A DNA stretch of 64,000 nucleotides from Calothrix brevissima NIES-22. GTDB taxonomy: Bacteria > Cyanobacteriota > Cyanobacteriia > Cyanobacteriales > Nostocaceae. Shown here piece after piece: positions 1-8,490 of the stretch (within the stretch, counting starts at the first letter, position 1; each line of letters begins with the position of its first letter). Made by a program: the position numbers and the translations under genes. The stretch is from assembly GCF_002367995.1 (NCBI RefSeq), contig NZ_AP018207.1:6398646-6462645 (forward strand), read 5' to 3'. Under the pieces are notes generated by a model. The model made no database searches, was not told where the DNA came from, and saw nothing but the letters and a program-made list of their open reading frames with translations.

Positions 1-1789
1 CATCGCGTAAAGCTTTGTTAGCTGCGGCTGATTCTTTGGGGAGAAATGGCTGAACAACAGCAAGGGGTTGTTGGGCTTTGACGACTTCGCGCCAACGGTT
101 TAACACTAAATTTAGGGTGATTTCACCGTAACCTAAACCGGCAAGTAAATCTTCCACGCTGTGGTAATTACATTTTTCGGCGACACTCTGCATTGCATCT
201 GATTTCAGCAGGCTATCAAAACCGGTTTTACCCAGTTCTTTTTCTAGTAATTCCCGACCGCGAGCCACATTTTCTTCCCGGCGCGATCGCTTGTACCATT
301 GTTTAATCCGGTATTTAGCGGCGGAGGTTCTGACAAAGTTCAACCAATCCAAGCTGGGGTGGCTGTTCTTTTGCGTCATGATTTCCACAATATCGCCGTT
401 TTGCAAGCGGGTTGATAAGGGAACCATGCGCCCGTTCACTTTTGCCCCGGCACAGTGGTTGCCAACTTCAGTGTGAATGTGGTAAGCAAAATCAATACTG
501 GTGGAACCAGGGCTTAAGGGTATGACATCACCTTTCGGGGTGAATACATATACATCATCTTCAAATAAATTATCTTTGACGCTATCTAAATACTCTTGAG
601 CATCTTTTAAATCGCTTTGCCATTCGAGTAATTGCCGCAACCAAGTAAACTTTTCATCAGTGGTACTTAAATGGCTATTGTTAGAATTGCCTGTTTCTTT
701 ATATTTCCAATGGGCAGCAATCCCGTACTCCGCAATATGGTGCATTTCCATTGTGCGAATTTGTACTTCTAACGGACGACCTGTCAGCCCAATTACACCA
801 GTATGCAATGACTGGTAACGGTTCGGTTTTGGTAGCCCAATGTAATCTTTAAATCTACCAGGAATTGGGCGAAAGGCATCATGAACTATGGCTAAAGCAC
901 GGTAACATTCTTCGTTAGTTTCAACAATTATTCGCAATGCGGCTAAGTCATAAATCTCATGAAATTCTTTTTGCTGTCGTTGCATCTTTTGGTAGATACT
1001 ATAAAGATGCTTGGGACGACCGCTAATATCCAGACATTTGATGCTGGCTTGTTGCAAGCGATCGCGTAAAGTGGCTGTAGCTTTGGCTAATTTTTCTTCT
1101 CGCGATGTGCGTTTCTCGGAAACATGCTGTTGAATTTGCCGGAAAGCATCAGGTTCTAAATATTTAAACGATAAATCTTCTAGTTCCCATTTAAAATGCC
1201 AGATCCCCAAACGATTAGCTAAGGGCGCAAAAATATCTCTGGTTTCTTGGGCAATACGGCGGCGTTTTTCATCTGGCATTACTTGTAAAGTTCGCATATT
1301 ATGTAAACGGTCTGCTAACTTCACAACAATGACGCGAATATCTTGCGCCATTGCTAAAAACATCCGGCGAAAGTTTTCCGCTTGACTTTCTGTTTTACTT
1401 TTGAAATTAATTTTAGAAAGTTTAGTAACGCCTTCAACTAATTGTCTAACTTCTGCGCCAAAAAGCTCTCCTATTTGCTCAATTGTGATATCTGTATCTT
1501 CCACTACATCATGGAGAAATCCAGCTGCTATCATAGCAGGACTACCACCTAAATCATATAGTAATCCCGCTACAGCGACGGGATGACAAATGTAAGGTTC
1601 GCCGGATTTACGGTATTGTCCTTGATGCAGTTGATAAGCAAATTCAAATGCACGACAAATTAAATTAGCATCATTAAACCTGCGATCGCTTTCAGCATTG
1701 CCATTACTAGTTTTTGAATGGGTTATGCATTTCTTAAGCCAATCCGGAAGAGGAATATCAACTGAAGAATTAAGAACTATAGTGCTCAT
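1..1789 (-). CDS. relA: Bifunctional (p)ppGpp synthetase/hydrolase RelA/SpoT, C-terminus cut by window edge
   Basis: Long RSH-family enzyme that makes and degrades the stringent-response alarmone (p)ppGpp. The gene starts at an ATG at 1789 (MSTIVLNSSV) and 596 codons are present before the window ends. Reading inward: an N-terminal HD hydrolase domain with the metal motif FLHDVVEDTD (about residues 85-95), a synthetase domain with GRPKHLYSIYQKM and YDLAALRIIV (about residues 250-290), then a TGS domain beginning DVYVFTPKGDVIPL (about residue 412). The helical region follows; the C-terminal ACT domain lies outside the window. Both the hydrolase and synthetase signatures look intact, so it is probably bifunctional. 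No clear Shine-Dalgarno sequence is seen before the start. It stands alone, transcribed away from patD. Confidence 0.95.
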   Translation of the reverse strand, partial: MSTIVLNSSVDIPLPDWLKKCITHSKTSNGNAESDRRFNDANLICRAFEFAYQLHQGQYRKSGEPYICHPVAVAGLLYDLGGSPAMIAAGFLHDVVEDTDITIEQIGELFGAEVRQLVEGVTKLSKINFKSKTESQAENFRRMFLAMAQDIRVIVVKLADRLHNMRTLQVMPDEKRRRIAQETRDIFAPLANRLGIWHFKWELEDLSFKYLEPDAFRQIQQHVSEKRTSREEKLAKATATLRDRLQQASIKCLDISGRPKHLYSIYQKMQRQQKEFHEIYDLAALRIIVETNEECYRALAIVHDAFRPIPGRFKDYIGLPKPNRYQSLHTGVIGLTGRPLEVQIRTMEMHHIAEYGIAAHWKYKETGNSNNSHLSTTDEKFTWLRQLLEWQSDLKDAQEYLDSVKDNLFEDDVYVFTPKGDVIPLSPGSTSIDFAYHIHTEVGNHCAGAKVNGRMVPLSTRLQNGDIVEIMTQKNSHPSLDWLNFVRTSAAKYRIKQWYKRSRREENVARGRELLEKELGKTGFDSLLKSDAMQSVAEKCNYHSVEDLLAGLGYGEITLNLVLNRWREVVKAQQPLAVVQPFLPKESAAANKALRD

Positions 1790-2085
1790 ACAAAGGGGAC
1801 TAGAGGTGATCTGTGGTTAATTTCAGATAGGGACAAAAATTACAGCATTGTCGATAGCAAATGCTGTTGTCCAAAGGCTAGTTCATCAAGTCATATAAAT
1901 CTGATACCTTTATTGCCTATGGTAATCATCCAGTGCGGGTTTCTTGCTGCATCATCCCAAATATATATTGCTGGCAAATGAAGCCTCAAAGCATAATTTG
2001 AGGCTTCTAGTTCTAAAAAGAGCTTAAGAAAGTTTATTGTAGAAAAAAAATTACTTGACATTAATACTATCTTAACTAGCACTGG

Positions 2086-2442
2086 ATGTCTCTAAATAAA
2101 GATAAATATCAGGTATTGGCTAGCTTTCTAGAGGAATTCCGCTCTGATGCTACTAACACCCAACTCAATGCGAATCAACTGCGACAGCGTTTAGCCTCCT
2201 TAAAACAATTGTTTGTACAGCAGATTGTACCTTTAACTGAGGAAGACTCCAAAGAGCAGTCTTATCGGACAGAGATGAGTAAGCAGCTGCGGTTGTTGGA
2301 AATTGACATTATGTTTTTCCAAGGTGCAAGGCAGGTGTCAACTGCACAAGCAAGGCTGCAAACAATTAGCGATCGCTTGACAACTCTAATCCGATATTGC
2401 GATGCTATCCTACGACCAGAAGAAACAAGGGAAGAATCATAA
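2086..2442 (+). CDS. patD: Heterocyst frequency control protein PatD
   Basis: Small 118-residue soluble, helix-rich protein without membrane segments. Its sequence (MSLNKDKYQVLASFLEE at the start, then LRQRLASLKQLFVQQIVPL) resembles the PatD family of heterocystous cyanobacteria. PatD limits how many vegetative cells differentiate and has been linked to FtsZ (family knowledge). The gene stands alone downstream of the divergent relA, with about 300 bases of noncoding DNA upstream. Identification is by remembered family resemblance, not a catalytic motif; the alternative is an uncharacterised cyanobacterial helical protein. If correct, the host makes heterocysts. Confidence 0.7.
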   Translation: MSLNKDKYQVLASFLEEFRSDATNTQLNANQLRQRLASLKQLFVQQIVPLTEEDSKEQSYRTEMSKQLRLLEIDIMFFQGARQVSTAQARLQTISDRLTTLIRYCDAILRPEETREES

Positions 2443-2736
2443 TTAATCCCTGCTCTCTGTTGTTACTTTATCATCCCATTTAAAACTGATTGTTGACAGC
2501 TATTTTCGCCACAAGTTCTCCAATCAGTTATCTATCCCTTGAACTTACGTGATCCCCACGGCAGACTCGGCAATCATCACTGTGGTGAAAATTTACAAAA
2601 ACTTTGATCCCCAAACATACGTTTTCCTGATACTCAAAATCTGAAATTCTGATGTGTAAAGGTTTTCATTATCCCACACCTGAGTCAAAAAAACTTTTTG
2701 GCAGATAATATTTTTCTCTAATCAGAGTATATAAAA

Positions 2737-3345
2737 CTAAATTTTAGTTGATGATTGATTGCCAATTCCTTGAAGTAAAAGCTGAGTAATCCGGCGCATG
2801 TAAGTTTCGACAGGCTCATCTGTAGGTTTAAAGATAATGGCGTAATATAGCGATCCACTCAGCAAGTCAAAAATCAAATCGATATCAGCATTTTGGTGAA
2901 TTTCACCTCTAGTTTTTGCCCGTTCTAAAACTATGGCAAAAGCTTCGCGGCGAGGCATAGTATATTTTGTCCAATAGACTTGGGCAAATTGGGGATTGCT
3001 AGATGCTGTACTGATAATTAAAGCCAGTGTTTCTCGCCCTAAAGGACTGTGAATTTTTTTCGCCGCATTCTCAATGGCAATATCCATATCTCCCCAAAAA
3101 CTACCGGTATCAGGGATGATAAAATCCGCCCGCAGACTTTCAATTGCATCCGCCACTAATTCTTCTTTAGAAGTGTAACGCCGATAGATAGTAGTTTTAC
3201 CAACTCCAGCGCGAGATGCGATCGCTTCGATACTCATGCTTTGATATCCCACCTCTGCAAGTATTTCCAAAGTCGCCTGCAAAATCGCCTTGTCAGCATG
3301 GGTACTACGCGGGCGTCCATTAGGGCTATTTATTTGCTTACTCAT
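2737..3345 (-). CDS. TetR/AcrR-family transcriptional regulator
   Basis: One-component repressor of about 200 residues. The N-terminal TetR helix-turn-helix is clear: GRPRSTHADKAILQATLEIL, then MSIEAIASRAGVGKTTIYRR and the following helix YTSKEELVADAIES. The C-terminal ligand domain is divergent, as usual. A GTG 15 bases further upstream (3360) is also in frame; the ATG at 3345 is preferred because AAAGGTG lies at ribosome-binding distance. The gene is divergent from the MFS exporter at 3506, and a 19-bp palindrome sits between them. The pair therefore looks like a self-regulated efflux unit. The ligand is unknown. Confidence 0.9.
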   Translation of the reverse strand: MSKQINSPNGRPRSTHADKAILQATLEILAEVGYQSMSIEAIASRAGVGKTTIYRRYTSKEELVADAIESLRADFIIPDTGSFWGDMDIAIENAAKKIHSPLGRETLALIISTASSNPQFAQVYWTKYTMPRREAFAIVLERAKTRGEIHQNADIDLIFDLLSGSLYYAIIFKPTDEPVETYMRRITQLLLQGIGNQSSTKI

Positions 3346-3388
3346 ACCTAGTTTTTTCACCTTTATTGCCCTTGACCAATTATATACG

Positions 3389-3407
3389 ATACGCTACCGT
3401 AGCGTAT
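3389..3407. promoter_or_regulatory. Probable TetR operator, 19-bp palindrome
   Basis: Two perfect 9-base arms, ATACGCTAC and GTAGCGTAT, flank a single C. The site lies in the 160-bp gap between the divergent TetR repressor and the MFS exporter, about 45 bases upstream of the repressor start. Size and symmetry fit a TetR dimer site. That it controls both genes is inferred. Confidence 0.7.
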
Positions 3408-3417
3408 AGGTGGTTGT

Positions 3418-3500
3418 ATGGGAGACAAGGGGGACAAGGAGGACAAGGAGGACAAGGAGGACAAGGATGACAAATGCCCAATGCCAAATGCCCAATAAAT
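3418..3500. repeat. STRR tract: 9-mer GGACAAGGA plus ATGCCCA-type heptamers
   Basis: About five copies of a GGACAAGGA-type 9-mer are followed by degenerate ATGCCCA / ATGCCAA heptamers. The tract runs to within a few bases of the exporter start codon and probably forms its 5' untranslated region. Related 9-mers recur at 18865-18902, 22195-22235 and inside the gene at 45267. Confidence 0.85.
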
Positions 3501-3505
3501 AACAA

Positions 3506-5080
3506 ATGACTACTCAAGTAAATCAAGGTGGCTATGTTCAAGGGCCGCTAAAGTGGGCGATCGCATTTTCGGCGGCTTTAGGTGCGATACTAGAGGTAAT
3601 TGATACCAGCATTGTTAACGTGGCGTTGACCTCGATGCAAGCTAGCTTAGGGGCTACTGTCAGTGAGATTGGCTGGGTAGTTACCGGATATGCGATCGCT
3701 AACGTTGTCTTAATTCCCCTATCCGCTTGGTTGGGTGATTACTTTGGTAAAAAAAGTTACTTTATTTTTTCTCTAATTGGCTTTACTATCGCCTCTGTTG
3801 TCTGTGGGCTATCGATTAATCTCCCGATGTTGATTATTTCTCGCATCGCCCAAGGATTATTTGGTGGGGGATTGCTAGCCAAAGCCCAAGCCATCTTATT
3901 TGAAACCTTTCCCCCAGCCGAACAAGGTTTAGCCCAAGCAGTATTTGGGGTAGGAGTAATTTCCGGCCCTGCTATTGGCCCGACTTTAGGCGGCTACTTG
4001 ACTGATGCTTTAGGTTGGCGCTGGATTTTCTTTGTTAATATTCCCTTTGGGATCTTGGCTGTAGCCATGTGTTGGATGTTTTTACCCAAAGATCAAGATA
4101 ATAGTCAAGCACAAAACCAAGCGGTTGATTGGTTAGGTATTGGGTTATTGGTGGTGGCGATTGGCTGTTTGCAAACCTTTTTAGAAGAAGGGGAAAAAGA
4201 AGACTGGTTTTCTTCTGGCTTCATCATCAGTTTAGCGATCGCCAGTGCGCTAGGATTGATACTATTTATTTGGCAAGAATTAAAAACACCTCATCCGGCT
4301 GTAGATTTGCGAGTGTTGCATCACCGTTCCTTAGCTGCGGGGAGTGTCTTATCTGCAATTGTTGGCATGGGATTATATGGCGCACTATTTGCTGTGCCAA
4401 TTTTTGCTCAAAGTATCCTCCACTTTACCGCCACCCAAACAGGACTGTTACTAGCGCCTGGTGCTTTAGCCTCAGCAATTGTCATGGTGATGTTAGGTAA
4501 ATTATCCACCAAAATCGATGCCAGAATTTTAATTGCGATCGGTGGTGTAGGTACAGCTATGGTGATGTTTGATTTATCCAAACTTACTTCCCAAACAGGA
4601 GCCGACGATTTATTTTGGCCATTGGTATGGCGTGGGGCTTTTACAGTACTGATGTTTTTACCTTTGAGTTTAGCAACTTTAGGATCGCTTCCCAAAAAAG
4701 ATGTATCAGCTGGCTCTGGGTTTTACAACCTTACCCGACAACTCGGTGGCAGTATGGGGATTGCGATTCTCACTACCTTGCTAGATAAACGGGAAGCTTT
4801 TCATCGCGCTATATTATTAACAAACCTTAGCCCTTATAATCCAGAAACAACTCAGCGCCTTGATTTACTAACTGCGGCGATGCAAAGTCAAGGTATGGAT
4901 GCAACCACAGCGCAACAACAAGCACTAACCATACTGAGTCAAACTGTAAGTATCCAAGCAGCAGTTTTATCTTTTGCAGATATATTTCGGGTAGTGGGAG
5001 TAGCCTTTCTTTGTTCTTTGCCTTTATTGCTGTTTTTAGGTAAAGGTGGAGCAGGAGCAAAAGCACCAGTCAGTCATTAA
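3506..5080 (+). CDS. DHA2-family MFS drug exporter (EmrB/QacA type)
   Basis: Inner-membrane proton-driven multidrug exporter of 524 residues with about 14 predicted transmembrane segments. Diagnostic motifs are visible: the DHA2 motif EVIDTSIVNVAL in TM1, MFS motif A as GDYFGKKSYF after TM2, and the exporter motif C as GVISGPAIGPTLGG in TM5. An extended hydrophilic tail segment lies between the last two helices, as in EmrB relatives. The gene is divergent from a TetR repressor, with a palindromic operator between them, so expression is probably induced by a compound bound by that repressor. No membrane-fusion partner is adjacent. Substrate unknown. Confidence 0.92.
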   Translation: MTTQVNQGGYVQGPLKWAIAFSAALGAILEVIDTSIVNVALTSMQASLGATVSEIGWVVTGYAIANVVLIPLSAWLGDYFGKKSYFIFSLIGFTIASVVCGLSINLPMLIISRIAQGLFGGGLLAKAQAILFETFPPAEQGLAQAVFGVGVISGPAIGPTLGGYLTDALGWRWIFFVNIPFGILAVAMCWMFLPKDQDNSQAQNQAVDWLGIGLLVVAIGCLQTFLEEGEKEDWFSSGFIISLAIASALGLILFIWQELKTPHPAVDLRVLHHRSLAAGSVLSAIVGMGLYGALFAVPIFAQSILHFTATQTGLLLAPGALASAIVMVMLGKLSTKIDARILIAIGGVGTAMVMFDLSKLTSQTGADDLFWPLVWRGAFTVLMFLPLSLATLGSLPKKDVSAGSGFYNLTRQLGGSMGIAILTTLLDKREAFHRAILLTNLSPYNPETTQRLDLLTAAMQSQGMDATTAQQQALTILSQTVSIQAAVLSFADIFRVVGVAFLCSLPLLLFLGKGGAGAKAPVSH

Positions 5081-5096
5081 GGGACTTGGCAAATTA

Positions 5097-5195
5097 TACC
5101 AATTGGAAAAAATAATGCGACAGATTGTAGGGGCACTGGCACTGCCATGCCCTCTAGAATATTTTGATGTGTCGCAAAGATTATTTGAATTGGTA
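5097..5195. mobile_element. 99-bp MITE, copy 1
   Basis: Imperfect terminal inverted repeats (TACCAATT...GCGACA at the left; TGTCGC...AATTGGTA at the right) bound 99 bases with no coding capacity. A near-identical element of exactly the same length lies at 55416-55514. TA lies immediately outside each end, which would suit a TA-targeting transposase. It starts just after the exporter stop codon. Confidence 0.75.
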
Positions 5196-5207
5196 TTAGT
5201 CATTGCA

Positions 5208-5480
5208 AATCAGCCTTTGATACTCGCGAACCAGTCTTTGATACTGGTTAATCAGTCTTTGATACTGGTTAATCAGTTTTTGATACTCGCGAACCAGTCT
5301 TTGATACTGGTTAATCAGTCTTTGATACTCGCGAACCAGTCTTTGATACTGATTAATCAGTCTTTGATACTCGTTAATGAGTCTTTGATACTGGTTAATC
5401 AGTCTTTGATACTGGTTAATCAGTCTTTGATACTGGTTAATCAGTCTTTGATACTGGTTAATCAGTCTTTGATACTGGTT
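5208..5480. repeat. 13 tandem copies of a 21-bp palindromic unit
   Basis: Thirteen uninterrupted 21-base units. The common unit carries arms AACCAGT and ACTGGTT around a 7-base loop, so each unit can fold into a hairpin. Variants place CGCGA/TCGCG at the junctions. Because 21 is a multiple of three, both strands stay open and would read as 7-residue repeats (NQSLILV on plus, QRLINQY on minus). I do not call a protein: there is no ribosome-binding site and the flanking reading frames consist of other repeat elements. Confidence 0.9.
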
Positions 5481-5496
5481 AATGAGCGACAGATAC

Positions 5497-5575
5497 GTAG
5501 GTTGGGTTGAACGGAGTGAAACCCAACACCCCAAAGCCTTGTATATGTTGGGTTTCGTTCCTCAACCCAACCTAC
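5497..5575. repeat. Dispersed inverted repeat of the GTAGGTTGGGTT family
   Basis: Begins GTAGGTTGGGTTGAACGG and ends CGTTCCTCAACCCAACCTAC, forming a long stem. Related sequence occurs at 44910-45136 (interrupted by another element) and as a half copy at 56145-56174. This family is common in cyanobacterial intergenic DNA. Confidence 0.8.
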
Positions 5576-5615
5576 ATTTGTAGCTACATTTGTAGCGATC
5601 ATTCTTCAAATTGTT

Positions 5616-5668
5616 ATGAGGTACGCGCTTCGGGGCATGGCAGTGCCAGTGCCCCTACAATCAACGAT
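5616..5668. repeat. 53-bp dispersed repeat, inverted copy at 63585-63637
   Basis: These 53 bases recur exactly, in reverse orientation, at 63585-63637. The core TGTAGGGGCACTGGCAC is also found inside the 99-bp MITEs and at about 46592. Noncoding. Confidence 0.85.
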
Positions 5669-5813
5669 CGTTTCTACGTCACCAACTGGCAATCTGCTGT
5701 AAATAAACCAAACTATATTGCAAAACATAAATAGACTTGAACCCCTTACTAATGACGAATGACTAATGACTAATGACATCCCTTGCCCGTTATATTTAAT
5801 TACCCAACCTTGA

Positions 5814-6710
5814 CTATAAATAAGCTGATTTTGCTAGGCTGTAAAAGTCAAATTTCTTTAGCATTTCTAAAAATGTGAATACAGCCGGAATTTGCAGCCC
5901 ATTAGCTAAAATTGCAACACCCATGATTCTTTCCAGGGGTGTTGGTAAACTATATACCTGGACATTGTGAGGAATTGGTACGGCTGCTAGCTGAGGAATA
6001 ATAGCCGCTCTGAGTCCCTGATTGACTAGGCTGACAATTGTAGAGTCTTCTTGAATATCGCTGTTAGTTTGAATGAAATTAGCGACAAACTTCATGTGAT
6101 TGTGGAGATTGCGCCCGCAGGGTAAACAAGATAACAATACTGGTGAATATACTGCTATATCTTCCCAAGTAATTTGTGGGCTGCTAACTTTGGCGTTTGG
6201 TGGTAGCAAAGCGACATATTCATCTCTAATAATTTCCCAGGCTTCAAATTCATCGCTAGTAGGTAAATAAGTGACGCCAAGATCAGCTCGTCCTTCGCGT
6301 AAACAATGTTCTACCTCTAAGTAGGAAAGACATTCTATGATGGTTACAGCTACTTCTGGGAATTGATCGTGAAATTGTGCGATCGCTTTTGGTAATAAAT
6401 GAGTAGCAACGCTGCGAAAAGCTGCAATCCGCACATGTCCACCATGCAATCCTTTAGACAGATTCGCTTCTTGTGCCATCATCCCTAGATGATGTAATGA
6501 TTGACGCGCATGATAGACAATACGCTCTCCCGCAGGTGTAAGTATCGCACCATGACGACCTCTTGCAAACAAAGGTACACCTAATTCTTCTTCTAAAGTA
6601 GCGATCGCATGACTAATGGCAGGTTGGGAAAGTTGCAATTTTAAAGCTGCCTCACTAAAGTTACCACAATCTGCTACAGCAACTACGGCTCGAAGTTGGG
6701 AGAGTTTCAT
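5814..6710 (-). CDS. LysR-family transcriptional regulator
   Basis: 298-residue LysR-type activator/repressor. The N-terminal winged helix-turn-helix is typical: MKLSQLRAVVAVADCGNFSE, then AALKLQLSQPAISHAIATLE and ELGVPLFARG. Residues 90-298 form the co-inducer binding domain. The start is the ATG at 6710. The nearest divergent gene is the small protein at 6954 with the GST at 7238, which are the most likely targets if it follows the usual divergent arrangement (inference). The intervening 240 bp is AT-rich and contains T-N11-A-like sites, but none stands out. Effector unknown. Confidence 0.92.
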   Translation of the reverse strand: MKLSQLRAVVAVADCGNFSEAALKLQLSQPAISHAIATLEEELGVPLFARGRHGAILTPAGERIVYHARQSLHHLGMMAQEANLSKGLHGGHVRIAAFRSVATHLLPKAIAQFHDQFPEVAVTIIECLSYLEVEHCLREGRADLGVTYLPTSDEFEAWEIIRDEYVALLPPNAKVSSPQITWEDIAVYSPVLLSCLPCGRNLHNHMKFVANFIQTNSDIQEDSTIVSLVNQGLRAAIIPQLAAVPIPHNVQVYSLPTPLERIMGVAILANGLQIPAVFTFLEMLKKFDFYSLAKSAYL

Positions 6711-6953
6711 GGCGAATTGACAAAGGGACTAGGGACTAGGGGTTAGGAGCTAGGTGTAAGGGAAGAAAGATTTTGATACTTAGTTATGCTAAAACACAGC
6801 GTCAATAGCTGACTTAATTTTGTCAAAAATATTATATTCGTGTTTTTTATATCTATAAATGGCATTTATAGCAACTATACAAGCCATGTTTTGATTATTT
6901 AGTCAAGTGTTGTTAGAGTTTTGTTGTCACGAGCATCTATCAGGAATAATGTT

Positions 6954-7226
6954 ATGAGGAATGAATTGAGATGCCTACAACCAGAAGAGATAAAAATAAC
7001 TTCTAAAGCTAGTAATATCCTCACTTCAATCAAAGAAATACTGCATAAATTCTGGCAGAATACCGTAAAAATACTACTATCAGATTCTCAAGAATTAGAG
7101 GTTATCCAAAAGGTTGATCGCCAAGGTAATATTTATTGGCAAGCTTACGATCCTGTAAGTGGAAAGTCCTACTCTTCCGGTTCGGAAGTTGATGTATTTA
7201 TGTGGATTGAGCAGTTGTACAGGTAA
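6954..7226 (+). CDS. Small conserved-looking hypothetical protein
   Basis: 90-residue protein, not recognised. The ATG at 6954 has an AGGA eight bases upstream; an upstream TTG at 6921 is less likely. The sequence is soluble, with a helical N-terminal half (ITSKASNILTSIKEILHKFW) and a C-terminal part rich in aromatic and polar residues (YWQAYDPVSGKSYSSG). It lies 11 bases before the GST gene, so the two are probably co-transcribed. No domain, signal peptide or membrane segment is evident. Confidence 0.65.
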   Translation: MRNELRCLQPEEIKITSKASNILTSIKEILHKFWQNTVKILLSDSQELEVIQKVDRQGNIYWQAYDPVSGKSYSSGSEVDVFMWIEQLYR

Positions 7227-7237
7227 TAAAAATCAAC

Positions 7238-7903
7238 ATGACGCAATTTAGATTAGTAATTGGTAATAAAAATTATTCATCTTGGTCATTACGTCCTTGG
7301 TTAGCTTTAAAGCAGCTTGGGGTGCAATTTGAGGAAATTCGCATTCCTCTTTACACCCCAGAAACTGCATCTCAACTTCAGGAATATTCGCCTTCAAAAA
7401 AAGTACCTGTACTTTTAGATAATAATCAAAGTATCTGGGATTCTCTGGCTATTTGCGAATATCTAGCTGAAGAATTTCCTGATTTGCATTGGTGGCCAGA
7501 AGATAAAATTAATCGAGCTTTAGCTCGTTCTATTAGTGCAGAAATGCACTCAGGATTTATCAATCTGCGGCAGAATATGCCCATGAATTGCCGTGCTAAG
7601 TTCCCTGGAAAAGGGTTAAATCCCGAAGTGCAAAAAGATATTGACCGCATTACTAGTATTTGGCAAGAATTTCGCCAAAAATTTGCGGCTGATGGCGATA
7701 TGTTATTTGGTAAATTTACCATTGCTGATGCTATGTTTGCCCCTGTAGTATTGCGGTTTATGACTTACGATGTGCAATTAGATGATATTTCTCGGAAATA
7801 TGCAGAGGCAATTTTAGAACTTCCTGCTATGCAAGAATGGCTAGAAGCAGCTAAACAAGAAACAGAAGTGCTTTCACAATATGAATTTTATCGGGATAAA
7901 TAG
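7238..7903 (+). CDS. Glutathione S-transferase family protein
   Basis: 221-residue cytosolic protein. The N-terminal thioredoxin fold holds the start IGNKNYSSWSLRPWLALKQL, with serines in the glutathione-activating position; the cis-proline segment is KKVPVLL and the Ser/Asp gamma-glutamyl contact is DSLAICEYLAEEFP. An all-helical C-terminal domain follows (FTIADAMFAPVVLRF is the GST N-capping region). It probably conjugates glutathione to electrophiles or reduces peroxides; the substrate cannot be told. It is downstream of and probably co-transcribed with the small gene at 6954, and converges on the GNAT gene at 7928. Confidence 0.9.
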   Translation: MTQFRLVIGNKNYSSWSLRPWLALKQLGVQFEEIRIPLYTPETASQLQEYSPSKKVPVLLDNNQSIWDSLAICEYLAEEFPDLHWWPEDKINRALARSISAEMHSGFINLRQNMPMNCRAKFPGKGLNPEVQKDIDRITSIWQEFRQKFAADGDMLFGKFTIADAMFAPVVLRFMTYDVQLDDISRKYAEAILELPAMQEWLEAAKQETEVLSQYEFYRDK

Positions 7904-7927
7904 GGATTAGAAGCGGGAGAGATTTGA

Positions 7928-8437
7928 TTATGACAAATCAAGTTGCATTTTGAAAGAAGTACCGCCGACTCGGTTGATGACTTCACTACCATCAACCGCT
8001 CGCCAACCAAATTTTTGATATAAACGTAAAGCAGGATTTGAACTTCTGATACTCAATGATATTGAGGGGTAAAAGGCTTTAGCTGCGGCTAATAAATGAG
8101 TGAGTAATTGCGTACCTATGCCTTGATTTCTATATTCTGGCAGAATTGCGATCGCCAATTCTGGCGTTTCGTCATTAATATAACCATAACCGCGATTTTC
8201 GCCAGTCAGTAACCTTATCCATGCAGCACCTACAGGCTGATTACTATCTACTAAACTAGCCAGAAATCCCATATCACCATTAGCACCCCAGTTTTTCACA
8301 TATCTAGCTATTTCGGGATGATTCATGGCATCCTGTATAGTTAAATTACCTTCTTCAGCCATATGTGCTGCTTCATATAGCATTTGCCAAAGAAAAGGTT
8401 CATCTTCTGGTGTTAGTGGAAGAATTAAATAATTCAT
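7928..8437 (-). CDS. GNAT-family N-acetyltransferase
   Basis: 169-residue acetyl-CoA-dependent acetyltransferase. The core acetyl-CoA binding motif A is LAIAILPEYRNQGIGTQLL (R/Q-x-x-G-x-G), followed by the beta5-alpha4 region SLSIRSSNPALRLYQKFGW. The N-terminal half is the usual substrate-binding region. Substrate is not predictable. It ends 24 bases from the convergent GST gene and lies downstream of the PNPOx-like gene on the same strand with a 53-base gap, possibly one transcript. Confidence 0.9.
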   Translation of the reverse strand: MNYLILPLTPEDEPFLWQMLYEAAHMAEEGNLTIQDAMNHPEIARYVKNWGANGDMGFLASLVDSNQPVGAAWIRLLTGENRGYGYINDETPELAIAILPEYRNQGIGTQLLTHLLAAAKAFYPSISLSIRSSNPALRLYQKFGWRAVDGSEVINRVGGTSFKMQLDLS

Positions 8438-8490
8438 AAATTATGGGGCATGTGGTAAGAAGAAAATAGTAATTTTTCTGCTTATTTCCT

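Noticed and set aside
1891-2082. 63-codon minus-strand frame upstream of patD
   Set aside because: No ribosome-binding site, no recognisable content, lies in promoter DNA of patD.
5046-5534. Open frames of 154 (plus) and 112 (minus) codons over the 21-bp repeat
   Set aside because: Openness is a by-product of a 21-base period; flanks are MITE and dispersed repeats; starts lack ribosome-binding sites.
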